A DNA stretch of 64,000 bases, from the NCBI GenBank assembly GCA_963942565.1, contig OZ012685.1, forward strand, positions 45,538,040 through 45,602,039, written 5' to 3'. This DNA comes from Maea johnstoni. Taxonomy: Eukaryota; Annelida; Polychaeta; Spionida; Magelonidae. Numbering within the stretch: the first letter of the stretch is position 1; the number at the start of each line of letters is the position of its first letter. Below, one piece after another: positions 47,219 to 60,442 of the stretch. The notes beneath the pieces are model-generated. The model did not search any database and was not told the DNA's origin. It saw nothing but the letters and a program-made list of their open reading frames with translations. The position numbers and the translations under genes were made by a program.

Positions 47219-50200
47219 AATGTTAGATTTGCGAGTTTATTTTTTTTTTCAAAATTTGTCTAAACTGTCTACACAATGCTCGTACCAAGAGGACATAGAG
47301 AAAATGACAGATCACCCGGTTAGTTTTCTAACCAAAGATGGTTAACGTTTGTGACTTTTTGGCAGACTTTCATGAAAATGGTACCAAAGAGTTAACTGTA
47401 TTTGTCCATTATATTACAGGCGCGGATCCACACCAGTTTGCATCGATGCACTGCATCGATCAATATCGAAAGTGCATCGTTTCATATCAAAGTGCATCGG
47501 TCAATTTCAAAAGTCCAAACTCGCCATTTCTTGTAATTGTTTTGGGAAGCAGTGGCGATCCAACTTTGGAAGGTTAGATTTTTACGCAATGGCGTCTGTC
47601 TCTGTAGAGCAGGAAGTAAATGACCGGAAATGTGTATAATCTAAAGCTCCGGACGACCAGGCTAGCATATTCTCTGGGGAGTCTGGCTAGTCGCCGTTAT
47701 GCGCCAGGTGCGGCAGGATGGGGTAGAGGGGGGTGGGGGGCGGAATCCGCTCCCATCATCAATTGCACTTCCGACTGAGTGATGCATCCTGATTAAGGGT
47801 GCACCAGTGACAATGCCAATCTATTCTTGACGGCAGTCTTGATCAGTGACTAAATAACGTCTAATAATTCTTGTTTTGCCAAATATGCATGGTTAAATGG
47901 GTTTGAACGATTGTGTTGTTTTTGTAGGAAATCTGTGTATTCATTTCAAAACCTTGTGTTAAGAACCGAAATTGACACCCTTTCTTCATGATAAACCCCC
48001 TGTAGGACAACGAACATGCGGACCCCCAGTTTCTTATAAGCTTTTGATTAGCGTTACATCGGCGTTACATACAGAAACTTGATAGTCTCAGAACTTTATT
48101 ATAACATTAAGTGTAAGAAATAAATGAAATATATCTCGTTTCTCTCGTAGTTTGTTCACTGGGTTAATTTGTGAACATAGGGTCATTTGAGATTTATATA
48201 TCAATTAAAGCCGCCAAACTTTTCCTCATAATTAACAGTGAATGTTCAGGCTATCATTAGAAAAAGTAAAATACCTGCTGCTAGAATGGCTCCCACAGGC
48301 TTGCACACAATCTTAGACAAAGAAAAGAATGGATATGTAGCAAGAGACTTATTACTGTGTGCGCTATAGTCAGAGAAATACATCCCCTTGATCCGCAACC
48401 CCATAGGCACAGCATGCTAGTACCTAGATGTGCGCCTCGGGTTACGCGGTGTAGCCTGGGGAAGTATTGGTCACGTGATTGGATTTGCAGCAATTTCAGT
48501 CTGACCCAGGGCCTGTGAAACCAGCAGGCAGCCAATCATGGGGTACACAGGTTATCTATGACTCAAAGTGGTGTGAGGCAGCGAAATTTGATGATGCATG
48601 CACAGTGCCCACTCCCTGTCTACTACTCCCAGGCTATAGTGAAGGCCTGAACATGTCAGGGGTCTCTAATCTGGCATCAGCATGGGGTCATGAGGGAACG
48701 AGGACCAATCAGGGCTCTCGTATCATTTACATTCCATAGAAACCTGAGCGCCTACATGCGCACAGCACGACTTTTAGGCTATTCTTTGAGATTAGCCTGT
48801 TCAGGTTGACCTGCTGGTTTCATATTCACTTGTTTTTATTCATCTAAGACGCAATCAGGAGAGGTTGTTGACCCTTTTCTCTTTATGGAACTGCATCAAG
48901 TCACAATCGCTTCAAATCAACATGCAATTTGAGTATCTAATTTAACAGATTTGCTTTAAATTGACAGATTTATAGAAAACGGTTTTGACATTTTTATCTT
49001 AAAAAGTTATGAAATTGGATAGGTGAATTTTGCATTTCTCTTAATTTCAACAGCAATTCCGAAATAAGTTTGAATGGAGTAAAACCTACTCTTCCTTCCG
49101 CATCTGTGATATTTGAAGGTTCATGAATCATAGTTTGCAAGATGGGCTCTGAGTTACCCCCCCCCCCCCCAAAAAAAATATATATATATATATATATATC
49201 TGCACCCTGCTAAAAGGGTAAAATAATTAGTACCCACAAGAGAGTAAGTGAAAACAAGGTTACCTGTTAAATTCTTGAAATGTAGAAAAGCCCCCCACCC
49301 CCCCCCCCCCCCCCGCCCCGCAGCATTTATAGAAGAAAACATGTGGCGATCTTTCAAAAATCTGATGGTGCATAGGTCAAATTGGGAAGCTGGATCCGCC
49401 CCTGTATTATGAAATATTGTTTAGAAGGGGAACCCCATCGTATATATAAATGAATGACCATATATGTTTTCTGAAATGTGTCAAGTCATCGAATTCAATT
49501 AACATGAAACTCACTGTAGCCGATACATTCAGTGTTAAACACCGTCTCTTAGGGTACTATTTAGAATAGGTCGGTATAGTCATAATGGTAGAATTTTAAT
49601 AAAATCTTTTCTTTTCAAATTTGGACGTGGTGTCAGGTAAATTTTAATAGATTATTTTAGTTTGTTCAATACTCAATAGGTGTCACCGGTAAAGAGCATC
49701 GTAAGACCAAGGAACCTAAAAAACATAATTAGAAACAGCTGGGAAAACTATCAAGGGTCTAACAGAAGTGTTCAAAACCGAAACGGCGTTAACTACACAG
49801 GATAAAGATAGAGGTCTTCGTCCCTTAAAATAGCAATCCTAGTATTCAGGTATTGCAACCATCCCATTCCTTCTCATTGCAAAACTACTTTCATATGAAT
49901 TGCATATTTTCACCGTGATTTCTCAAAATATCAAAGATAAGTACCTAATGTGCTTCCTTCATTCGAACCCAGTGTTCGGTCTCACACTTCACTAAATACA
50001 GTATATCATGAAAAGGCTGTTGGAGCAGTCATTTTGACCACGGACTAACTGAACGTCCTATTCGTCCTATTCAAGTGCTTTCTGCTCACTAAGGTGAAAG
50101 AAGGGATATTTTCATATTTTTCTATATGTATGCATCTGGACGTTGTTAGATTTCTACTCTGAAAAGTGTATGTTTTTAAGAAAACTCAAAACTGGTCCTT

Positions 50201-50454
50201 ACACAGAGTGCAGAAGGACACAAAGTGACAAAGTTCCTTACAATTTGCCATAAGAATCAACCTGAGAATATACTCAATATATTGCCAGTCCTTGATATTC
50301 ACTGTGCGATAATAGGGAACTTCATTTTACTTCTTTCTTTAAAAAAACTTCTTTATAAAAAGTTAAAAATGGTAGGGGCAAATAATAATTCTACGTTTAT
50401 TCGCTGTAATCATAAGTACTACAAAAGTCGTACATTATCATATACTGTAAATCA
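47219..50454. other. Gene-free stretch
   Basis: No exon recognised, including none resembling aquaporin exons 2-5. Short homopolymers occur at 49158-49167 (C), 49297-49314 (C-rich), and a small TA run near 49180-49199. The frame at 48479-48739 lacks family features. Confidence 0.45.
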
Positions 50455-50653
50455 CTTAAATATGGCGTGAGCATTATATAGCGCAGTTACGGTACTGGCC
50501 TGTAGAGCGTGATCTAAATATAGCGGTGAACGGGAACAGCAGCAGGAAGTTCAATTAAGAATTTAATAAAGTCGGGGATTTTACAATAGCGTATATGGGC
50601 AGAGCGCTATTATCGCTATCTTATTGTCTCCACTATAATTAAGTGATTTACAG
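50455..50653. mobile_element. MITE family B, copy 2 (199 bp, inverted)
   Basis: Perfect termini CTGTAAATCACTTAA and TTAAGTGATTTACAG. The interior is the reverse complement of the 6080 copy (e.g. GGTGAACGGGAACAGCAGCA against TGCTGCTGTTCCCGTTCACC). Confidence 0.85.
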
Positions 50654-50997
50654 TTTTGTGAACAAAAAGAAAACATCCATCATAACATAGAATTTCACTG
50701 GCCACAAAGGACAGTAACCACCAACATTAAGCAAATAGAAACACAGGTCCATAAGGGACCTTATATTAGTTAGAAAAAAATACAAAGTAGAAACAGGTCC
50801 TAACCAAAACAATAACAGAAAGAAAAAAGAAAGCGAGTCTGCAAACCAGACATCCGTACCCCTGGCCGGGGTGACTGCCAAATGCACAACAAGGAAAAAA
50901 TATATCAAGAGTTTTTCGGAACTAGGGTTGGATGCCATGTGTCGGCAGTAGAATGGGTGTAGTTGGGGGGGAGGTTGACTGTAACGTGTTCGTGTTC

Positions 50998-51043
50998 GGC
51001 GTTCATTTACACTACAGGTCTGTAGTGTAAATGAACGCCGCTA
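50998..51043. repeat. Perfect short palindrome
   Basis: CGGCGTTCATTTACACTACAG followed within two bases by its reverse complement, giving a hairpin with arms of about 21 bp. It may be a small foldback insertion. Confidence 0.75.
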
Positions 51044-51706
51044 CGCATCGCCACCGTCGCGTATTATAATTAGCTTCCAATTACTTGTGACGTCATCAAA
51101 ACTGTAAAATCGCTAATTTCACTGATTTAAAAAAGGTTATTTAATTTCCTAAAAGTGTATTCTTAGTACAATTGGTCCATTGAATGTATCCATGCTGTTT
51201 GACCAAAACAGAGTGGACGCTATCATACATAACTGGAAGAACCAAGTTTTCTCTAGTAATGAAAGAATCCATGGCGTTCCACTAAGGCATTCGACGTGTT
51301 TGAAGCCGCCTATCGGCGTGTTCCGGAACCTCGCGTCAAGTATCTCAGGCACGTCCGTCCGCACCTAGCCTTGCCATTAAAGTACAGTATTTAGCCTGAA
51401 GGTTGTGCATTTGCTAGTTGACGCTAACGTGAGAACATTTCTTGTGTCACCAGTATAATAGTGAAAGAAAAAGTCATATGGGGGCAAGTAATAGTGTAAC
51501 TCAATCGCCTGATCCACTTCGCTATATGTTGAATAGGGAAGAGTACCTGACTACAGAATAGGCCGATAGGTATTGGGTATTTTAGTTCCTCCAATCGCCA
51601 CATGGGGAGCCTTAGATGTTGTGTGTGACTTGCATGGGCTCTTAAAGACTTGATTCTGGATATGATTGTACCACTCCTTCATGTCTAGCCTCATTCTTAT
51701 CGTGAT

Positions 51707-51710
<4 letters not shown>

Positions 51711-51753
<43 letters not shown>

Positions 51754-51805
51754 AAACTCTCTCTCTCTCTCCCTCTCTCTCACTCACTCAAACTCTCTCT
51801 CTCTC
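51711..51805. repeat. (CT)n array
   Basis: CT runs with CACTCAAA interruptions, 20 bases before the next TA array. Confidence 0.93.
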
Positions 51806-51818
51806 TTAGAAATTCACC

Positions 51819-53389
<1,571 letters not shown>

Positions 53390-53610
53390 ATGGATGATTC
53401 GTCACCCCTTCTTACACGGAGTAAGGACATGGAGTTGACTTTCGCCAATACTTACCAACCCTGCATTGCGGAGCTGGTAGGGGCTCTTATCTACGTTTTT
53501 GTTGGCACCCTTAGTGTGTATGGATCCTCAACGCCACCTGCACACATTGGCATTGCACTGGGACATGGCTTCTCAATGGCTCTGTTAGTAGCCAGCTTAG
53601 GACACATAAG
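53390..53610 (+). CDS. Aquaporin-8-like gene, first coding exon (partial gene)
   Basis: An intact exon of 73 codons plus two bases, ending AG|GTACAG at the same phase-2 point as the complete aquaporin. It encodes MDDSSPLLTRSKDMEL, then TYQPCIAELVGALIYVFVGT (TM1), VYGSS, GHGFSMALLVASLGHI (TM2 with the selectivity-filter-type His in GHG). By family pattern the next exon should start with the SGGHFNPAV box; none is seen before the right edge. Either the first intron exceeds 10 kb and contains LINE-B, or the gene was cut off by rearrangement. It is the third aquaporin first exon on this strand. Confidence 0.85.
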
Positions 53611-53712
53611 GTACAGTTATTATCGAACATCTGACCATTCCTAGGCCACCCTAGTCAAATATAGGAATAGAAGGTATACATTGTCATTGGCTATCACTGT
53701 CATATATATGAG

Positions 53713-53965
<253 letters not shown>

Positions 53966-54912
53966 ATTTATTGATCGAAATGATATTTGGTTTTGACTCC
54001 ACTCCATGCAATTTGAACTTTTGTTTAATTTTGCACCTGATGTTTTTTATTTGCTACTGGTTTTACGTGACTGCGTATTCATATTCTAAATTCAGTATGT
54101 CCCACTCCTACAAAGTTGTCATTTTGCACGTTTCGTAATATTTCCATAAATTTATGATAATACAAGTATCTGTGTGCACTGATTAATATAGGCCAGTTGG
54201 TTCAAGGTATTCATGCCCCCAAACCATCAGAAAACCGTTGAATGGGTTGTCGCTTTGGACCCTCTATTCTGATGGGTTAATTGATAACATTATCTGAAGT
54301 AAGCTTTTGATGTTTTAAACTCTTCAGTAATTAGCAGTAATGTCGTTTTCCACAGTCCCGGTAACAGCTGGAAATAGTTTCAGCTATGAACCCTTACCTA
54401 TAGAATATATGAGATACGATTAGTATAACACACAATGGGCTGGCGTTGGCCCACATTGGATGGGAGAACTATGCAGATTATAATGTAAGGCATCAACTAT
54501 TTGACATCCTGGGGGGAGGAGGGTATGCGCATTTTGAAAAAAATGACTTGTCTCTTAATATGGGGGGAAAATGATCTATCTCTCTCTGAATATTTGGGAA
54601 AAAATCTGTCCTTTTTTTGTTTTTGAAGAACTTTGGATAATCCAGAGCTCATTTATTTTCATTTCCAACATTATAAAAAAAAAAACATAAACCAAAAAAC
54701 AGGTTACAAAAACATATAGACGCAGTTACAGTATCTCACATAAATATCAAATCTTATCTAAAATTATATACAGGTGATACCTTGCCTCCTTTATTAACAT
54801 ACAGTAGACGATATTGGAGGACTTTCATAAAAAAATATAAAAATATACACCACAGTGGTTGCTAATATTCTTCTCGAAGTATTACTTATAATGTTGTGTT
54901 TAGTAATAGTAC

Positions 54913-57660
54913 TTATTGCAAGACAAGATATTTCTCCCATTTCCTCTCATATAATTCAATACTATCATTATTTACCGCATATATTTCTTCTGATTCTCTC
55001 TCCATTTCTAGTAGTGTCTCAAAATATCTCACTGAGAATGGACCCTCTTTCCCTCTTTTCATGTATATAACTTTTTTTGCTATCATAATTATCAAATTGA
55101 ACAGGAGGTCCATTCCAGTATCTCCAAATATTTTTATTTTGTGTTCTAGTCTAAAGTTTATGTAGCCAATTCTTCTTAAAAAATGTGTAATCTCAATCCA
55201 GAAATTTTGTGTTCTCTCGCACGATACAAAAGCATGCACATTTGTTTCTCTCATTTCACAATATTCACAATTTTCTGTATCTTTGATATTCATGTGGAAG
55301 AGCTTTGAGTTTGTAGCTACCCTTGTATACAATATCTTAAATTGTATATCCCATAAGTACATATTTCTAGTTGTTTTTTTAAATAATCTGATTGATTGTT
55401 GTACATCATCTGATTCAATGTTACACAATATCTCCATTTCCCATTTTTGTGACACCTCTGTCAGTAGTTTGTCTCCGTAATTACCAGTTTTTCTATAAAT
55501 GTCTTGACATCCCTTTTTCTGTGAAAACACTATATTTAATAAATGTGGCCTATATGGTCCTATATTAACTCTCTGTTTGTCTGCATTTTTTATGAAACTT
55601 TTTACACTTTGTTTGATAGACATATATTCTAAGAAGTTCAAATTAATTCCTCTAGTCCTCTCTATTTCGATTTTTGTCATAATTTCCCAGTTAATTCCCA
55701 GTATGTCTGCTACTATGCTCACATTTTTATTCATTAATATTTGGAGTAAAGGTAATTTAATGTATGGATCATGCCATAATGGCCAACATAAATAGTCCAA
55801 ATCTGTTTTTGGTTTCGTGTATTCTCTCAATGTTATTATTGATTGGACTACATCTTTCCAAAAGGCATTTGTCATAGTATTTTACTTAGTTTTTGCAAAA
55901 TTATTTCCGAAATTCCAGCACTTATCAATCTCATAGCTATTTGCAAAAGTAGTCCAAGAGCTATCTGTTGATATGATCCTTCTCAACCAAGTTATCTTAA
56001 GTGAAGAGGAGAACCTTTGTAAATTATGTAACTGTAAACCTCCCATATCGTACGGGTATTCCAGAATCTCTTTTCTAAATTTTGCAGGTTTTCCACCCCA
56101 CAAAAAGCATGATAATATTTTCTCATATTCATCTGATAATTCAAGGGATGGGTTTGGCAGGGACAGCAGGATGTGAGTTAACATGCTAGACACCAGACTC
56201 TTAAAGACTGATATCCTTCCACTTATAGTTAGTTTTCTTCTTTTCCACTGCCTTAGGACTTTTTTCATTTTGGGAAATTTTAATCTGCAATTATCTTCTG
56301 TGATTTTACTATTAAATTGAATTCCCAAAAGCACGAACTCATTTGTTAATTCTAGTTTTTCTTTTTCTATATTTATCATCCTGCCGTCCCCTGCCACTCC
56401 AAGTTGTACTACCTTTGTTTTTTCAATATTTACCTTTAAACCAGAGATTGTGTGGAAGAATTTTAAAGTGTCTAAAACTCTGTTTAGACTTTTTTTGCAA
56501 TTTTTGGTTATGAGGGTGGTGTCGTCGGCATATTGTGATATTTTATGTTCATATCCAAATATTGTAATTCCTTCGATCCTTTCATTTTCTCTTATGGCTA
56601 TGCCTAATATTTCAGCGCATATTACGAAGATGTACGGTGAGACAGGGTCACCCTGTCTACACCCTCTTTCTAGTTTTATTGATTCAGAGAAGAATCCATT
56701 TTGAGAGACCATTGATCTCGAGCCATTTTGTAAGATTTTTATCCAATTTAGAATTTTTTCACCATAGTTACTCATTTCAAATACAGTTTGTATAAAATTC
56801 CAGTCTAAAGTATCGAAAGCTTTTTCAAAATCTACTAATATTAAGATGCCTTGTTTATTTTCTAATTCACATTCCGTCATAATGTCGTGTATTAACCTGA
56901 TATTCTCTCCAATAAACCTGTTTTGTACAAATCCTTTTTGGTCGTTATGTACTATGTCTACCAAAGTTGATTTTATTCTCTCTGCTAGCATACCACTGAA
57001 TATTTTATATGTAGAGTTTAGCAATGTAATAGGTCTCCAATTTTTCATATAACTGCGGTCTTTACCCTGTTTCGGTAAGCATGTAATTGTACCTAAGTTC
57101 TGTTGGTCTGTCAGTTTTTGTGTTCTCAAGTATTCTTTAAATGTATTTAACATTAGGAACTTAATCTCCTCCCAAAAATTTTTGAAAAATTCATAACAGT
57201 ATCCGTCCGGACCTGGAGCCTTATTATTTTTCATTTTAAATAATACCTTTTCAATTTCAAGTAAATTGATCTCCTCTTCCAATTTTTCCTTTGTATTTTC
57301 ATTTAATTTCCTTATATGCTGGGTTACCCAGCTTAAAGGAGATTGTTCCAAGTTAGTTGTGTTTCCCTTTGAGTAGAGTTTTTGATAAAAATCTTTTTGA
57401 GCTTTAAGTATTCCCTCTCTATCTTTTATTAGTCTATCTTTTATGTCATAGATTTCCAGCATTGTTTTATTTATATAGTTAGCTTTCTCAAGAGATAAGA
57501 AATATGAGCTTGGTTTTTCCCCTTCATTTAATTTAAGTGACCCCAGCGGGCACTGGACGTACAATGTACGTACATTGTACGTACATTGTACGAACTGTAC
57601 GTACAATGTACGTACATTGTACGTCCAGTGTCCGCTGGGACCTAGCCCTAATTTGAGCAC
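54913..57660 (-). CDS. LINE-B ORF2, reverse transcriptase and C-terminal domain
   Basis: L1/Tx1-like RT: NNKAPGPDGY, LPKQGKDRSYMKNWRPITLL, NDQKGFVQNRFIGENI, LVDFEKAFDTLDW, GCRQGDPVSPYIF, QYADDTTL (catalytic Asp pair present), GLKVNIEKTK, VLLGIQFNS. A cysteine-histidine motif follows near the C-terminus (CEYCEMRETNVHAFVSC). One in-frame TAA at 55884-55882 divides it into 592 and 320 codons in the same frame; the second part continues with TNAFWKDVV. The first codons, about 57660-57540, read through a palindromic insertion rather than native sequence; native sequence resumes at LKLNEGEKPSSYF. Confidence 0.9.
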
Positions 57661-57733
57661 CCTTTAGTCTATCTTCCCTTATAGCTGCTAATTCTAAATT
57701 CAATATTTCTAGTTGTTCCATATTTATTTGCAT
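57533..57733 (-). CDS. LINE-B ORF2 linker segment, broken by insertion
   Basis: The frame NMEQLEILNLELAAIREDRL up to KGAQIRAR is native ORF2 sequence between the endonuclease and RT. After that it runs into the palindromic element at 57542-57639. It is in a different frame from both neighbours: the slip before it lies in the A16 run (57789-57804) and the shift after it is due to the insertion. Confidence 0.7.
   Translation of the reverse strand: MQINMEQLEILNLELAAIREDRLKGAQIRARSQRTLDVQCTYIVRTVRTMYVQCTYIVRPVPAGVT
57542..57639. mobile_element. Small palindromic MITE inside LINE-B ORF2 (98 bp)
   Basis: The ends CCCAGCGGGCACTGGACGT and ACGTCCAGTGTCCGCTGGG are inverted repeats. The interior is alternating GTAC/ATGTAC steps that make almost the whole element self-complementary. 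It lies inside ORF2, so it arrived after this LINE copy did. Confidence 0.85.
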
Positions 57734-57762
57734 ATTTTCCTCCAGTTTATTTATTGATTTAA

Positions 57763-58791
57763 TTAATTCTTTTTCTCGCTGGTTTTCCTTTTTTTTTTTT
57801 TTTTAGCAAAATCTATTATCACTCCCCTGATTTGGACTAACATTACCTCCCACATTGTATCTGGTTTTATGTTATATTCGATGATTTCCTCATTTTCTTC
57901 TAGATTAATCTGCTCATATGGGGTGAGAGCATATGTTCTTTTAATCAGTTTTAGTTCCTCCCTAATTTTTTGTTGTAGTTCATGATCTTTTATTAAATCC
58001 GTATTTAATTTCCATGACCCTAACCCTCTTTTTTCTTGGCTTATAGTTAATTCTAGAGCTATTGTCCCATGGTCTGATTTATAGGGTGACATAATCTCTA
58101 CTTTACCTATTCTTGTAATTAATTGTTCTGAAACTAAGAAAAAGTCTAATCTTCCTGCTTTCCTTGGCGTTTTCTTCCACCAACTAATTCTTTTAGTATT
58201 TGTATTTTTAATTCTCCAAATGTCTACTAGATCATATTCGGTTTTCTTGTCCTCTAGTTTTTTACTTGCTTTTTTATTATTCCATTTTTCGTAGTTATAT
58301 GTGTCCAAATTAAAATCTTGAATCATATTCCAATCCCCTCCTATTATGTGAAAGACATTATTTATTGTACTTATTTTATCAAAAAGTTCCTCAACAAATG
58401 TTTCTATATTATCATTTGGTGCATATACACTACCTAATGTTATTCTGCCTATTAGTGTGATCTCAATATCTATTATAGTATATCTACCATTTATATCCGT
58501 TATAGTGTTATGTATTTTGTATTCGAAAGTTTTATTTAGTAGTATTGCAGTCCCTTTTGCTGCAGTAGAAGTCCCGGAAATAATTAATTCTATATTCCAA
58601 TCATCCTTGAGATCAGTATAGTCATTTTCAGTCCAGTGAGTTTCTTGTAGGAATAGTATGTCAGTATGTCTAAATTTTGCCCTATCAAAAATATCGCATC
58701 TTTTATGTCTGTCTCTCAATCCTCTCACATTTAATGACTCAATTCTCAACTTTTCTTCCATCTTTTTTGTAAGTTTAGCCAACGACACCAC
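57763..58791 (-). CDS. LINE-B ORF2, AP endonuclease part
   Basis: A 342-codon frame beginning MVSLAKLTKKMEEKLRIESL. Endonuclease motifs are all present: SLNVRG (N21), LQETHW (E50), GTAILL, GSVYAPN, GGDWN (D153, N155), RLDFFLV (D216), SDHGTI (D240, H241). It ends in lysines where a 16-base A run shifts the frame; the natural continuation KENQREKELIKSINKLEEN is in another frame. Confidence 0.88.
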   Translation of the reverse strand: MVSLAKLTKKMEEKLRIESLNVRGLRDRHKRCDIFDRAKFRHTDILFLQETHWTENDYTDLKDDWNIELIISGTSTAAKGTAILLNKTFEYKIHNTITDINGRYTIIDIEITLIGRITLGSVYAPNDNIETFVEELFDKISTINNVFHIIGGDWNMIQDFNLDTYNYEKWNNKKASKKLEDKKTEYDLVDIWRIKNTNTKRISWWKKTPRKAGRLDFFLVSEQLITRIGKVEIMSPYKSDHGTIALELTISQEKRGLGSWKLNTDLIKDHELQQKIREELKLIKRTYALTPYEQINLEENEEIIEYNIKPDTMWEVMLVQIRGVIIDFAKKKKKRKTSEKKN

Positions 58792-60442
58792 CCCCTATAT
58801 TCTGTATTTTGTTTCCAAACTATACCATTATAACTAGCAACACACATATAAACATATATCATTTTATATATATACAGTATTCCAATACAGTGAGTCATGA
58901 CTCCACACAGCTTCCAATTGGGCTCCTTATTACTCCTCAACCACATGGCCAGGCGACACACCAACCAGATACAAAATACATATAAGGGGTTTTCCCCCGA
59001 ACTGAACCGAAGTCATATGCTCTGCATAAGATGAATTCAGTCATAATTCAACATTATATTTAAATAACTATGTACACTTTATAGTGGAGTATAAAGGAGC
59101 TGTGCCCCAGGTTTATCCTTTGGATATATATGCCACTATATATTCAGTAAACACAAAGAAGAAAAAGAGAACAAGAACCATATATTAGCATTTGCCAGTC
59201 TACTATAGGACATATCAACCTAAACCTTCTTTAAGTGTGATCCACACCTTCCACTGCACTTATCTATAGTGTCAACAGAGACAAGATGTTGTCTTATCAA
59301 AACATCCATTTATCTACCCCCTCAAAAATTGAAGGATTGAAAGTAATTAAACAAGAGTAACTGGTTAACATAATTTCAGGGCTTTTCCCCTTATAGCATC
59401 TTACAGAGGTTTCTCCTCTCTCAATTCACACAATTTCACTTTACATGAATGTGAACTTTATATAGCCTACTATCAATATGCCCACATCTTAATATTTCAA
59501 AAATATCAATAATCCTTACCATATTCAGAAACGAAACTAGTACTTGTATACAAGTTTAGGGTTTTTCCCCTCTCGCTATAAATTATTTGGGGTTACTTCC
59601 CATGGTATCTCCTTAATATCATATAGATTTTTTGAGACATGTTATCAATATGTCCATCACAAAATATGACTAAGGTTTTTTAAAAATTCTTATCTTAGTC
59701 AATTAGTAAAAAAGAAGTATATATTTACTCCTAAACAATGGTTGACTGGTGTGTCGACCCGTGTCGACCGGCCACAGAGTCCACTGAGAAGCACAGAAAT
59801 CACAAAGGAGCACATTTCCAATTGTTATACACCAAACATGTACTCTGTTGTGCAAAAAGAATAAACATAGTTATAGGTATTTGGGAATTGATGCTTTGTA
59901 TTACCCATTTAGTATATATGTAAATCTTAGTGTATGCCTGGATTATCCATGCCTTACACATTTATATCCCACTGGATGATCCATTGGGATAAGTTTAGTG
60001 TTATAGGTATTAAGTATATAGATATGCATCAAAACCCATACAATAAAAAAGAAAATATTGGAAAGGGGCAGCAGGTTTCCCATAGTAGATGCATCTGGTT
60101 TATCCATATACCATCTGGCTGGTCCACCCTTCCTGGATTATCCAGTTGGGATGGGCCAATTATATACATGATTATAGCTGCCCTCTTTCACACACTCTCC
60201 ACAGGACATAAAGGAAAAGGGTTCACAGGCAGGGTTATTGTTGTTAAGAGGGACTTGTTGTTATATTGTCAGTCAGTCAACATTCTAATTCTGAACTTTA
60301 GTAAATGTAGTCTCGTTTTGTCAGTTTCCAGTCATTTGTAAAAGGTAGTTACCAGAAAGTTTATTCATACTCTGGATCATCCATAGCATTTTGAATATAT
60401 TACTCTAGTCTTATTACTTCAAGTATTTAATTTTGAATTTTT
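58792..60442. other. LINE-B spacer between TatD frame and ORF2
   Basis: 1.65 kb of AT-rich DNA with no supported frame on either strand. It contains six short imperfect palindromes of the type CTGGATnATCCA (59938, 59972, 60095, 60115, 60133, 60372) and three GGG-pyrimidine-CCCC blocks (AGGGGTTTTCCCCC at 58985, AGGGCTTTTCCCC at 59378, AGGGTTTTTCCCC at 59558). No promoter or poly-A signal could be assigned. Confidence 0.6.

Noticed and set aside
58792-60442. A further accessory ORF in the LINE-B spacer
   Set aside because: Only short chance frames (e.g. 59738-59923, 59934-60341 on the opposite strand) occur, and these read through the repeated palindromes. Nothing resembles a protein family.
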